From Boletus sp. NGJ (Eukaryota; Basidiomycota; Agaricomycetes; Boletales; Boletaceae): a stretch of DNA of 64,000 nt. This document shows positions 12,801-23,989 of the stretch, piece by piece (the first letter of the stretch is position 1; each line of letters begins with the position of its first letter). The translations under genes and the position numbers were made by a program. The notes under the pieces were generated by a model. That model ran no database searches. It had not been told where the DNA came from and saw only the letters and a list, made by a program, of their open reading frames with translations. Where the stretch lies: assembly GCA_019096195.1 (NCBI GenBank), contig JAGTXK010000073.1, positions 372,001 to 436,000 on the forward strand, given 5' to 3'.

Positions 12801-12919
12801 TCAATGATGTCCGACCATCCCCACATTCAACTCCTCTTACTCGGAAGCCATCTACCAGGAGCAAAAATCGCACAAGTTTGCTTGGGGACCAGTTCACACC
12901 ACTCGCATCACCCTTGTAA
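9814..12919 (+). CDS. Ankyrin repeat + dilute (DIL) domain protein
   Basis: Fungal protein pairing N-terminal ankyrin repeats with a C-terminal DIL domain of the type found in class V myosin tails and afadin, suggesting a role in membrane or cytoskeletal traffic (inference). Ankyrin signatures are LLIAQGADVSNADN and, across the first intron (10205-10255), AGWSPLHHAAILAPP, then LTPLDIVTAHTLLPG. An acidic linker and a coiled-coil-like basic stretch follow. The DIL region spans several exons: NAQPANALYLMARFACL, VTVWLHLMQCDNS, DINPVLIIQFWSQVMYW, YLCRSRAIQVGLNLSVLEEW and INPLQMRRAVRDYKYE. A Ser-rich tail ends at 12919. At least eight exons. I chose ATG 9814; no upstream ATG is in frame. Confidence 0.86.
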
Positions 12920-13149
12920 CCTCTTGCATGGTTTCAGGTTCTTCCATTTCACTCTCATATAACCTGCCTCCATACAAAGAATCTGATGGTCATGGACCCG
13001 TTGATCTATTTCTCTTTCACACTTAGATACGTTGTCTGCTATAGTAGATTGTCGAATAGTGTATCTGTTTGTTGGAATCAATCAAGTGGAAGTCGCTACT
13101 ATCAATACTATGCCAAGGCTCAAGAAAGCTACAATGTCGTTCACTTAAC

Positions 13150-14012
13150 ATGCCCTCTGTCGAAAGCCGCTTCCTCGCAGACGTTTTGAACGATGCAGAA
13201 ATAACAATGACTGACAAAGGCAGCAAAGCACCAGAATGGGGCCTCATAACGTACGGGCTCTTATGTTTCATCTACCATCCTCCCAGTAGAATCTTCACAC
13301 GTCTATCCTGGACCTACCTTTGGAGAAATTGGAGGACCTGCGAATCTGGGTTACAGTGATCTGCAGACACTCCGGACAAGGCGTATATACGTACCATTCG
13401 TTTTCCATTCCCATTATCGATGCTTACTCTCGTTCCGCCAATAATCGAAATCTTTCTTGACCCGTACTCTGGAGACACTCGAGTGCCACCTGGGTCCCCA
13501 TTTCAACTTCGAGAAATTATGGAACAATTGCACACCAATTACGAGGAAGCACATTGAGTAGGTCGAGATATATTCTTGCACGTCGACTCTCTAAGCGCTG
13601 TTTCAGAGACCATGGCCACAATGGTCGGACTCCCTACATTCAAGTCGTATTCAAGTTTGACGCTCGCCTTCCTACAAGGTAGTGACGCTATATGTAAACC
13701 GAGGGGACAAGTTATCCTTGAGCTTTTATTGTTGTTTACTGGTAACTGACGCTAAACCTCGTTTCACAGGCATCTGTAAGCACTATCACTTGTCTCCCAT
13801 TGCATTTGAAATCCACATTTTTCAAGGTATGTACTGGGATGAAGCCAGCATACTCATGTAGCTTTGGATGCTTGACCCTACTGACCTTGCAGTTGCTAGA
13901 GTGGAAGTTACAAGAAAGGTTATGGATTCCTTTCAACCAGCCAAGCAATACCCTCTTAGACCAGTGGAGTAGAAGTGAAGGACCAAGGTCTTCCAATCAG
14001 CTAAGCTGGTGA
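13150..14012 (+). pseudogene. Unresolved plus-strand coding fragments, possibly a broken gene
   Basis: Several open stretches with coding character lie here but do not join into one frame. They are MPSVESRFLADVLND from 13150, then HVYPGPTFGEIGGPANLGY, then from 13419 PPIIEIFLDPYSGDTRVPP running to GSPFQLREIMEQLHTNYEE and an early stop, then DHGHNGRTPYIQVVFKFDA near 13615, and LLEWKLQERLWIPFNQPS near 13893. Splice-like GT and AG sites separate them, but phases disagree and in-frame stops intervene. I do not recognise the family. It may be a decayed gene, a gene with sequence errors like others in this window, or chance. Nothing else explains the 1.3 kb between flanking genes. Confidence 0.3.
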
Positions 14013-14152
14013 AGAAAACATGGTTCCAGTCCACTCACTGCGAGCATGGTATACACAAACTTCAGGCAATGCATGCAGTGACTGAGGATGTGAAATCTGA
14101 ATGCTGTGTGTGACGTTGTTAAGTTACCAGCATAGCTACTACTCCAAGTTGG

Positions 14153-14159
14153 TATAAAA
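14153..14159 (+). promoter_or_regulatory. TATA box of the rhomboid gene
   Basis: TATAAAA about 120 nt upstream of the ATG at 14281, with a pyrimidine-rich leader in between. Position and orientation fit a core promoter for the rhomboid gene. Inferred from sequence only. Confidence 0.5.
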
Positions 14160-14280
14160 TGCACGCTGCGCTGCTCGGCGTGTGAAAGCCCCACTACGAT
14201 ACTGCAGCACACCGGCCGTCTGTTTCCACCTTTCTAATACCCTCTTCTCTCTGTCTTTGCCCGCCTTGTCTTTGGCAGCA

Positions 14281-16419
14281 ATGTCGCATTCAATACCGCA
14301 TAATCATACCAGACCAATTGGAAGTTACAATGACCCATTTGGTGATGGTGCATATAATGAACCGTTCAGTACGGACAGTCTCAACTATGATGACACCAAG
14401 ACTTTCGTCACGTATACCAGCGGTGTCTCAGCAAGAGATCCAACTAAAATAAATCCACTGGCAGGACCAACGGAGGCGGAGTTCTTGGCGGCTGACTATC
14501 GTCAATACAACAATGCTTCACCCTCCTTGTTGGAGAAACCTGGCCGTCTTCCTACACCCTCTCCGCACGACAGTACCTTACCCAATCCCAGCGATATCAT
14601 GAGGAATGTTCCGTATCGCGATGACAATTCATCTTTATCACACCGTCCTCCGTCCGTCCTCGAAGAATCCGATGCGTCATTGGTTCATAATGCGGCGGAT
14701 AAGGGTCAGTCGTCGAGCTACCAGGACTTGGGTATGTATCGATCACCGTGGTATGTACGTAGCTGAGCTCATGTGTTACGCAAGAATATGCGGAACCCTC
14801 AGGTGAAGATCCAAACTCCGTGTCAGAAAAGGGAGACTCCTTTCAGAGGTCTCCTAGGAACTGGAAAGTATCCTATGGAGCAGCGGATCGAGGATAAGAA
14901 GAGAGGGATCGGACGGCAGAAGCATCCTTTCGTTGGTGTGTCGATTTCCCGTCCAGAGTGTGCCTATGTTGAAGGTCTTCAGTATACGCGCTCACCATCG
15001 CCATGGTGGGTATTTTCATTAACGAACTTGTAGTGAACACTCGGGCACAGGGGACTCCGGTGTCTTTCAAGGCTAGTCAAAATATTTCATTCCGCGAACC
15101 GTTCTTACCCTCTCCCAGCCGGTCGTCAATCCCATGCTGGGACCTTCCGAGAGCGCCCTGATTAACCTTGGTGCCCGCTTTCCTCCGTGCATGAAGTCTG
15201 TGCAAAATCTGTCGTTGTCTACTTTAATGCCATGTACGAAGTCAGTTTGGTTTGAGTTCATGCGCTCAAATTTTCGGAATTGAAGGTTTAAATGACACGG
15301 CAAATCCACCAAATATTCTGTGCACTATCGAAGAAGTATGTGGCTTCGGAGGGTTTCCAGGAGGTGTTCCAAATCAATGGTTCCGGTATGAAATCCCTGT
15401 GGTTATGAGATGGACTCTTACCAGGTATCTTAGATTCATCACTGCTGTATTTCTACATGCAGGATTTATCCACATTATCTTGAACATGCTTGCACAGTTG
15501 ACAGTCTCTGCGCAGGTAACCATTAGACCCTATTTAGTCGGTGTCGCTAAACGTCCATTAGATTGAACGAGAGATGGGTTCCATGGGATTTGTGATTACT
15601 TATTTTGCCGCCGGAATATTCGGGTATGTTTACCCGAGTATTCACAGGCTTCGGACCGTGCTGAGAACCTCAAAGTAATGTTTTAGGTGGTAACTTCTCC
15701 CTTGTTGGTGCCCCGTCTCTTGGTGCTAGTGGGGCAATATTTGGAACAGTTGCGGTGACCTGGGTTGACCTATTTGCTCACTGGAATTATCACTATCGTC
15801 CCCGCCGCAAGGTACGTCGAACTAATATCAGTTGGTTTAAATATTCGAGACTTAATGCACCAAGCTGGCTTGGATGAGTGTGGAACTCTTATTTGGTATC
15901 GCTCTTGGTTATGTTCCATGTAAGCACTTGTATTTGTCCCAGTCGAACTCTCGGTTGACTCACGTGAATAAAGACGTCGACAACTTCGGTTCGTGCATCA
16001 TGGTGAACGTGTATTATCATGTATTAATCTTCGTTAGCTCATCTCGGAGGGCTTTGTATGGGTCTCCTCGTTGGCACTACACTGTATCCTGTTATCAGTC
16101 CCACGAGGCGGCACAAAAGCATCATGTGGGCATTCCGCCTTGCTGCCATTCCATTGGCCGTCGTGCTCTTCGTGGTGCTCATCCGAAATTTTTACACTTC
16201 TGATCCATACGCTGGTACGTGTGTCCGGAAAAATACAGTGATCATTTAGACCTTTAACATTCCACAGCATGTTCCGGTTGTCGATACTTATCTTGCATAC
16301 CCACCTCGTCGAATAACTACTGCCAAGGAACTGGTAAGAAACAGTTTTTTTCCTGCTTTCCTTGCTCTAAATATTGAATGATAGGCCTTACCACTACGAC
16401 TAGCGGGACAAGCATCTAG
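14281..16419 (+). CDS. Rhomboid-family intramembrane serine protease
   Basis: Polytopic membrane protease that cleaves transmembrane substrates. A long polar N-terminal domain (MSHSIPHNHTRPIG onward, rich in Ser, Pro and Asp) is cytosolic. The rhomboid core begins NPMLGPSESALINLGARFP. It continues EIPVVMRWTLTRYLRFITA, FLHAGFIHIILNML and EREMGSMGFVITYFAAGIF. It reaches the catalytic Ser motif GASGAIFG and the catalytic His in NFAHLGG, which is created by splicing, with both residues present. A further membrane segment, AIPLAVVLFVVLI, precedes a cysteine-rich tail and a Thr/Ser end. The model has at least nine exons; the last splices at 16384/16385 and stops at 16419. The topology resembles secretory-pathway rhomboids rather than mitochondrial PARL. 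Confidence 0.87.
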
Positions 16420-16706
16420 CTACGCTGGGACTGTCTGGTTTGCATTGTTATGCGAGCCAATGAATACATTTCGCCTGCATAGTACATAGTTGGACTCGGA
16501 CGATGATTTACGGACACACATGTACCCTTGTTGAAAATAATTCTATCAAAGCGATACTACTGGTAGTAACGTTTCAACTTGGTCTCGGAAGCAACAAACA
16601 AGCCTGCTGAGCTCGGTTTAGCTTTAACCGCGACTCCGTAATAGCCTGTGCCGTAATTCGTCTGACGGCGGTATTTAAAACAACGCTTTTCACAACTCTG
16701 AGCCCA

Positions 16707-19488
16707 ATGTCGACAAAAAGAAAAATTTCTCTCGACCCGTCATGGTACCATTATTTTGCATTGACAGCTGTGGTATGTGCACTTATAGTTGGGACTGTTG
16801 CGACTCGTCCTCTTCGGTGTGTCATTTAACACTGTTATGCCTTTCATACTCACGGAAGCACTACCCAGACCAATATGATCCGATGCGTTGCAACGCACTG
16901 TTGTCGACGGGAAGTTGGCTGGATAATGCATATCGTAATTGGCAGCCGGAGGGCAAGTCTTTTCCGATACCTGATTCGAGGAAATTAAGGTTGCATGACA
17001 GGATGTATGCTTTATTCATACCAACCCGGAGATGCCTCTCAATGCCTCAAGTCGAGTCGAGTCGTCTTCGTCGGCGACTCAGTCACACGAGGGCTCTTCT
17101 TTCAGTTTATGCATACCGTCGACCCTACGCTCCCCAAAGAACCTCCGGATGATGGCGCGAAACATTCCGACCATTCCTACGTTTCTGGATCTCAAATAAA
17201 ATTTGACTTTGTCTGGGACCCATTCCTAAATACGACATCTACCCTTGCGCTGATAAATCCTCCAAGGGAACACTCCATTGGTGGACAGTCTGAACGACCT
17301 GCTTTACTTGTCCTTGGTTCAGGGCTCTGGTACCTCAGGTATGCCGACACGTCAGGTGGACTCTCAGCGTGGGAGGCCAACATAGAAGCGCACATCGAAG
17401 CAATAAATAGAGCTCAGAACAAACCAGCAGATGAAGTGATCTTGCTTCCGGTAGAGGAGATCGTCCCTTCAAAGTTATCGTCCGAACGACTTGATACCAT
17501 GCATTCCTCTGACATAGATGCAATGAACTCCGACCTCCACCACCGCATCAAGCCATCAGCCAACAGTTCTTGGTCACAATTCGTAGGATCTGCTTCCTCC
17601 TCGCGGATTTCGCTTCCATCGGTCTTCAATAAAATGTTAGACGACTCGCAAACCCAAGATGGTCTACACTTCGCTGAAGCGATTGTCAAGGCTCAAGCAA
17701 ATGTCCTGTTAAACCTCCGGTGCAATGACAAATGGCCCCAGACGTTTCCGATGGATAAGACTTGTTGCCGGCTGTACCCCTGGCCAGGACCAGTGCAGTC
17801 GATTGTGCTCGCCAGCCTGCTACTGTATACTTTTGCTTTCCTGTATTGCTCCCGTGAGCAGCGTTCTGTCAAGCTTTCTATACCGTCTGACATCAGCATA
17901 GGTACCGAAGCTTGGGTTGTGAGCAAAGAACGTCTTCCAGTGATAATCTTTGGTGCTTCTATAAGCATAATTTATCTTGCGGACCGGACAGGATTGTGGC
18001 TCAAAGAACAGAAGCAGTTCAACTCATGGACGTTTGGTTTCTTATGCTTGGCTTCGCTTGCGGCTGGTCTGGTGACAGTCCGAAGAGCTGACAAAGACCT
18101 AGGGTTTCTCAATCGTGACCAGACCGACGAATGGAAGGGGTGGATGCAGAGTACGTCGATTCATTGTTCCACCAACATGGTTCTGACGGATCGATCCAGT
18201 TGCAATTCTTATATACCACTATCTGGGTGCTTCCAAGATATCTGGCATCTATAACCCGATCCGAGTTCTTGTCGCAGCCTATCTTTTCATGACCGGTTAT
18301 GGCCACACAATGTTCTATCTAAAGAAGGCAGACTTTGGTTGCCTTCGTGTTTTTCGGGTACGTCTGATTTCTGGCACTGAAGTCTGCGCTAATTTCTATT
18401 TCTTGCAGATTTTAGTGCGACTGAATCTCCTTACGCTCACACTTGCCTATACCATGGACACGAACTATCTCTCGTATTATTTTGCTCCCCTGGTCACCAT
18501 GTGGTTCCTGATCATTTATTTGACTCTGTGGATCGGATCACAATTCAACGACAATACATCATTTCTTGTCACCAAGATAATGTTGTCAATGGGTACATTT
18601 GCGGCGTTCATGAACCAGGCGTGGCTCCTGGAGGGACTTTTTGAGATCCTGGAACGCGTTTTCTTCATCCGTTGGTCCGCACGCGAGTGGACCTTCCGAG
18701 TATCACTCGATCAATACGTCGTATACTCTGGCATGTTTGCCGCACTCGCTGCCATCAAAATTCGCGACAATCATCTTACCGAGCACCCCGTCTGGCCCAT
18801 GTTTGTGCGCGTATCCATCGGAGTGTCTGCGACAGTCTTCGTGTGGTTTATGTACTTCGAACTTGTGCAGGAGAGCAAGTTCACGTACAATGCTTGGCAT
18901 CCGTATATCTCATCTCTCCCCATCCTCGCTTTCGTCGCCCTCCGCAACGCCACCCCCTTCTTGCGGTCGTGCTCATCTCGTGTGTTTGCATTCATTGGCA
19001 AGTGTTCGCTCGAGACGTTCATTATCCAGTTTCATCTGTGGCTTGCGGCGGACACCAAGGGTATTCTTCTGCTTATTCCTAGGACAAATTGGCGCGCTCT
19101 CAACTTCGTTCTATCGACGGCATTGTTCATCTACATATCCCACCAAGTAGCATGGGCTACTGGCGAGATCACGGGTTGGATATGTGGCGAGGAAAACACA
19201 TTGCCTACCACACGCAACGCGCCAACAGCCGATCCCCACTCAGAAACTGTGCCCTTGACCATAGGAGGCACGGGTAATTCTTGCAGTGAAACCAATACAC
19301 CGGGGTGCCCTCCACGGCGATGGGTAGACCGACTGGCAGAAGGAACTGGCCCCCATCACTCGCCCGATTTTCTCAAGTCTTGGTCCGGGGTGCCATTAAG
19401 GCGACTCGATGCAAAGGGGAAAATTACAGTGTGGGCCGGTTTGATGTGGTTGGCAAATGCATTATGGACAAGTCCCTTGAGACATTAA
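16707..19488 (+). CDS. CAS1: CAS1-type glycan O-acetyltransferase (SGNH + multi-TM acyltransferase)
   Basis: Golgi O-acetyltransferase related to Cryptococcus Cas1, needed there for capsule glucuronoxylomannan acetylation, and to animal CASD1. Five exons (16707-16820, 16859-16952, 17002-18150, 18200-18357, 18409-19488) give 864 residues in consistent phase. Residues about 20-35 form an N-terminal membrane anchor. The lumenal SGNH domain has the nucleophile in VVFVGDSVTRG (Ser96) and the block V pair DGLHF (Asp289, His292). The C-terminal half holds many membrane segments, e.g. LASLLLYTFAFLY, NLLTLTLAYTMDTNYLSYY and SLETFIIQFHLWLA. Intron 2 (16953-17001) uses a GC donor, GCAAGT. Without it the conserved WQPEGCMLYSY segment is lost. 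The tail after the last membrane segment is polar. Confidence 0.92.
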
Positions 19489-20020
19489 GACTACACTAAG
19501 CAGCATTACTAGCATCAAAAATATCCATTACCGAACCTGCAGAGACAGATTAGTATACATCACATGAAGTTGCGGGCGGAATCAGCATTAGCATGGATGC
19601 TCATCAACACTCGTCCTTTAGACAAGGTCAGGGCTTGACTTCTATTTGTTACATCATGTGGGGCCAATGGGTAGAGGTACTCACGACCCAAGGAGAACTG
19701 AGGAGGGCAAAGGTGTCAGCATTGATCAAAACCAACGAACATGGACGCAAGCTCGGAAATTTGGGTATATGATAAAAGGTCATGAGCCAAAAAAAAAAAG
19801 GCTTCAAAGTAGCGATTCAAGGTGTTCGTCATTGCGACGACGGTTGAGAATGGGGCTCACCTCAAAGACATTGAAGCAGATGAAGAAAACGAGTCTCGGG
19901 CATAACGGTGCGTTGTTTTATACGAACACGTGACGTGTACTCAGGGCAGGCCATTTGAGGTCGCAGATGCCTTGAGGCTTGTATGCTGACCCGTCCACCT
20001 CCTTGCCACTGTCCCCCACC
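19489..20020. other. Intergenic region, no gene seen
   Basis: About 530 bp between CAS1 and STS1. It holds an A-run near 19789-19799 and a GC-richer leader before STS1, including a C/T-rich stretch at 19990-20020. A 95-codon open frame from 19646 has no recognisable features. I see no tRNA, repeat or conserved coding segment. Confidence 0.5.
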
Positions 20021-21326
20021 ATGGCGAATGTCGTCTATCCACCACTCAATTTTCTTCATGAGCCGACCCACCTATCTACACCTCGCTTTGGGTTCGGCTT
20101 CGGGCTGTCCGGAAACTCACCCACAGGGGACGGGCAAGCAGCCCGTCTACACCCCTGGTCACACACAACCATCTGCGTTTCAGCAGCTCACATCTCATAT
20201 CAATCTACTACCTGCCGCCCATCGCATTCAGAAACGCCGCTACGAGTCGGAGGATGATGCCGAATCCAGTCGTCATGTCGGAAGGGACGTTGCAATGGAC
20301 CGAAGCCCCACCCCAGAACGACCGAAGAGAGCCGCTCCAAAGCGTGCCAAGGTCGCCTTGCAGGATGATGAATCCAGGGATCAACAATCTTTAAAAACAA
20401 GTAAAAATCTAGACGGAGATGGTGATGTTGACGTCGGTGTCTTGTTAGGTATGATATATTCCACTCGGGCAGTACAGTCCAGTCTCTGACCAGCCATCGG
20501 ACAGCGAGCCTTCCACCACAGGCTCTTTTGCCTCTTTTGAATTCATTGATAAACACGCAACCTTCACTTAAATCGCTCATACTACCCCTTATACCCCGCC
20601 CAACGTTGGATACGGCCATACAGGCATTAGAACAATCTGCGAGGAAACTGCGGGATGCTTATCCTTATTCAAACACACCTGCTTTCTCCTCGGTTTCTGC
20701 TACGACTTCTCTCGGGTTCGGGTTCGGATTTAATTCTCAACGATCTGGTTATGGATCAAACATGGACGACGACCAAAGGAATAGTGGGGCAAACGATGGC
20801 AGCGGAATGCGAGAATCGTACATCCTCTCTCGACTGCGACCTCACATTCATGAATTCGTGTCCGCATGCATGTCCTATGTGCCTTATTTTTCCTACGTGT
20901 CTTGCACGCAGGGGGCCTCGCAACAATCTGAATTGTGGCCGCGCGGCCATTCAGCCACCCTGCAATCGCAGCATAAAGACAAATCACACCCGTCGGAAAC
21001 ATTTATATTTCTCTCCGCGCTCACGACACACATAACTTGCCAGCCCCCACTTACGCAGGCTTCGCTCGCACCGCTTTTACTTCCACGGCTGTCGAAAGAA
21101 TGGGTGGCATGGGTGGACCGACTAGACCAAATGGTCAATCGAGAAGGGGGCATGTTTGGCGGTGAGACGGTGAGGAGCTGGGAGAAGACACTGGACGAGT
21201 TTGCGGAGGGGAAGGGGGCCCGAGGGCTGGAGCGTGATGAGGCAAGTGAGGGATCGATGGGTTGCGAAGGTGGGATGGCTTGTGGGGCGGAACGTGGTAC
21301 ACCGGATGGAGGAGGGCATTGATTAA
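20021..21326 (+). CDS. STS1: Nuclear proteasome tether Sts1/Cut8 (frame broken twice)
   Basis: Tethers 26S proteasomes at the nuclear envelope. The N-terminus MANVVYPPLNFLHEPTHLS and RFGFGFGLS is in one frame. The next conserved part, VYTPGHTQPSAFQQL and RIQKRRYESEDD, is in another, the switch falling at a four-G run (20126-20129). After a GT-AG intron (20450 to about 20501) come SLPPQALLPLLNSLINTQPS and LKSLILPLIPRPTLDTAIQA, the Cut8 core, then FIFLSALTTHIT. The expected C-terminus VRDRWVAKVGWLVGR is again in a shifted frame after a G-rich stretch near 21208-21218. Removing one base at each site would restore a single protein, so I favour sequence error over a pseudogene. Stop at 21326 in the conserved frame; 21322 in the uncorrected one. 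Confidence 0.82.
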
Positions 21327-21394
21327 CTTGAGGCCCATCTTGTATAGTATCTTGTTAGCTCTCAGTGGCGGTGCATGTAAAAAGCAGAGTTTGC

Positions 21395-22849
21395 ATGCCA
21401 CCACTCTCTCTCATCGCAGCTCGCCGTCTTCGTCTTCGTCTTCATCCATTCACCAACCGCGTGCCCAATCTCGCTCCAGTCGTTCTCCGTCCCATCAAAC
21501 CAAATGTCGACCGACCCGTAGCCACACGGACGCCAGTCCGCATTTCGCCAATCCCTACAATGCCACTTCCTACCTCCCCCCAATCGCTATACCGGAATCT
21601 CCTCCTCATGACATCCAATCCGCCATTTTCCATCTCAGAAGCCATCGACTATTACTTCGATTGGCCCAAATCACTGCACTCCACCAAATCGTTCAATCTC
21701 CTCATTAGTCTTGCTCTTCGGAGCGCTTCCTTTGCACCGGTCACTCGTTTATTTAGTGCCATGCGCACAGAGTCTATTCCGGCAAACTTGGAAACTTGGA
21801 GATTGCATGTCCGGTGGTTCGTTAGGACCGGCAGATGGAATGACGCTTGGGAGTGTGTCTTGGAGATCACGCGGAAACAGAACGTGACCACGAAATTCCC
21901 CGACAACCCCATTCCCCTCCCTTTGTGGCTGGAGCTCTTTGGCGTGCAGAAGCGCGGCGCGCTGCGACATTGGGTTATCACTGACCACAAACCTAACTTG
22001 GCGGATGGCTGCGGTCTTACTTCAGAGGCTGTTTCGCGAGCTGGCCGTAATACGAGCCCGGATGCTGGCCTGGAGGATGTCCAGGAATCTCGCTTGGACG
22101 CTGGTGTTGGGGATGCCGCAAATTCAACATCACTCCTTCGAAAGCAACTTGTGCCATATCCATGCCAGAGGTTCAAACTGTCGCAATACCGAGCACTCAT
22201 GCAAGTTTCGCCTCTGCCCGACCAAGTTCAGATCATACCCAGAACCATTCTCATTATCACGCAGACAATGTACCAGGTAGGGCAGAGAAAATTGGCACTT
22301 TCTACCGCCCTGTCGTATGTGAAATCCCTTCCTCCCCGACTCAGGCGGTGCGATCGGCGCAGAGTCCTCGACCTCGTCAACTTGCATCTTTCCATGGTCA
22401 CTCGGCACAGAAAACCAGGTTTGAAACAGCACTTTACCCAACGCCGTACTCTTCGGAAGTTCCTCCATGCTCGCCCGGATTTGACACCGTCGTCCAGGAC
22501 GTTGTTTCTACTTCTCGGACCATTACGCAGCTGTCGCCGCAGCGGTACTCTTGCTATGCAGTGCTTGCATCTCTTTGAGAAGAGGTGGGGTCCACGCGTT
22601 CAATCCAGGTTAGTCCGACGACGTGTCGCAAGTTTTGCACTCAAAGAAGGACGCCTTGACATTGTCGAGGCCATGATGAGGTTGGAGTGGCGTTGTAGAG
22701 TTTCCGATGATACCTTCCCTCGGACCCTCTACGCATCAAGACGAAGACCATGGCAGACATTATTCAGTCGACGAGGTGCTGAGAATCGGAGATGGCATTT
22801 AATAGAGGAGAAGTATCGACGGCGGTTAATATTGCGGTCCGAGCCGTAA
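21395..22849 (+). CDS. Basic helical protein, probably mitochondrial and PPR-like
   Basis: A single open frame of 484 codons from ATG 21395, without introns, which is unusual here. The N-terminus, MPPLSLIAARRLRLRLHPF, is amphipathic and arginine-rich like a mitochondrial presequence. Helical pairs such as FNLLISLALRSASFAPVTRL and WRLHVRWFVRTGRWNDAWEC resemble pentatricopeptide repeats; further ones include QRKLALSTALSYVKSLPPRL and FALKEGRLDIVEAMM. The whole protein is very basic, with RRR clusters. A role in mitochondrial RNA handling is plausible but inferred. It begins only 69 nt after the STS1 stop on the same strand. Confidence 0.65.
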   Translation: MPPLSLIAARRLRLRLHPFTNRVPNLAPVVLRPIKPNVDRPVATRTPVRISPIPTMPLPTSPQSLYRNLLLMTSNPPFSISEAIDYYFDWPKSLHSTKSFNLLISLALRSASFAPVTRLFSAMRTESIPANLETWRLHVRWFVRTGRWNDAWECVLEITRKQNVTTKFPDNPIPLPLWLELFGVQKRGALRHWVITDHKPNLADGCGLTSEAVSRAGRNTSPDAGLEDVQESRLDAGVGDAANSTSLLRKQLVPYPCQRFKLSQYRALMQVSPLPDQVQIIPRTILIITQTMYQVGQRKLALSTALSYVKSLPPRLRRCDRRRVLDLVNLHLSMVTRHRKPGLKQHFTQRRTLRKFLHARPDLTPSSRTLFLLLGPLRSCRRSGTLAMQCLHLFEKRWGPRVQSRLVRRRVASFALKEGRLDIVEAMMRLEWRCRVSDDTFPRTLYASRRRPWQTLFSRRGAENRRWHLIEEKYRRRLILRSEP

Positions 22850-23054
22850 GTTGTAGAGTTGGTCGCTTGTTCGCTTAGACTAGCCAGTTATACCATGCTC
22901 CTATATGGTGCCATACACTCGATTGATGTTCGCATTACCGATGACTACAGAGGTAGGGAACTACGAGTACATTATAACAAAAGATGTTTCGTACAACAGA
23001 ACATGGGATGAGATGCAGGGACAAGAAGACCAAAAGAATTTTCTAGGAGTGAAA

Positions 23055-23939
23055 TCACAGGTAGCATCTCGAGAAGGTGCTCGGAGGAAGACAGGACGGC
23101 CAGTTGCCCAATGAGATCGCTGACTCCCACTCCGTCGCAACCGTGCGGTATAAATCAAGCGCCGCTCGTGCATTCTCAACCTAGGAGAAGGTGGGGCTGT
23201 TGAGTAATTTTGCGATCACAGCGCACGCAATATAACAGTTCTGGCTGGACGGATGATGAAGGGACGTACGGGATGTATGTGACCATCTTGACAGCGACGA
23301 CACATGAGATGCCACATGAGTGTTTGCAGGCCAATCACTTGATTGGGGGAACGCAGGGCATTTCTGAAGGGTAGATACAACGCGACGTCGCGCGTGGCAA
23401 CGGCGGGATGTGGGATACCCAACACTATCCCCGATGACCACTTAATGAGCTCGGTCGCCAGGATAACATAAAGCGTGTGCACTCTACCCGAAAGATCATG
23501 CCATAGGCTATGTCCAACAATTACTTTACCCTTGATGAGGTCCGCAACGTGCTGCTGAACCCGTTCAAATAAAGGTGTATCGGCTACGTCAGTAGAGAAT
23601 AAATATCGAAAATTTACCGTATTAAGCCAACGGAGTAGGATATTATTAAACACTGACTCACAAGCTAGTAGATGGCAGGCTTCTATTCCGGTTGTAGTGG
23701 TTCGGTAATCGCTAACCTGCATGGTCGGGGCAACAAAGGTGTCTAGTATCACATTGCCCCTGAAGTTGACAATAGATACGCGACTTGGAATGAGGCCCGG
23801 TGAGATGGCAGCGCAGAAGACGGAAGGACAGAGAGACATACGCAAGCATCGCGGTGGTCCCGCCTGGTCCCACTCCTACATTGCTGCAGGAGAGCGCGAG
23901 GATTTGGTCATTACTTGGGATAGGGTATTTGGCCTCCAT
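23055..23939 (-). CDS. Rex4-like DEDDh exonuclease homologue lacking most catalytic residues
   Basis: Homologue of RNA exonuclease 4. After MEAKYPIPSNDQI comes LALSCSNVGVGPGGTTAML, which aligns to the family's LDCEMVGVGPGG. The catalytic Asp and Glu are both Ser. Splicing gives ARVSIVNFRGNVILDTFV, then SDYRTTTTGIEACHLLA, then FERVQQHVADLIKGKVIVGH with LWHDL, whose Asp is kept. HPAVATRDVALYLPFRN and SPNQVIGLQTLMWHLM follow. The last exon, from 23180, reads VENARAALDLYR where the family has VEDARA, so the third Asp is Asn and the usual His five residues before it is Ile. Overall conservation is strong, so it is more likely a folded non-catalytic protein than a decaying gene. At least five exons. 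Stop at 23055, convergent with the upstream basic protein. Confidence 0.78.
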
Positions 23940-23989
23940 CTCGAAAAATCAACAGGCGACGTGACTTACTCTGTAGACGAGAGGTAGAT

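Noticed and set aside
19786-19800. A-run that could be the tail of a retroposon
   Set aside because: No target-site duplication, no coding or SINE-like body upstream; a simple homopolymer is enough.
23721-23987. An 88-codon plus-strand frame over the start of the Rex4-like gene
   Set aside because: Antisense to well-conserved coding exons, with no features of its own.
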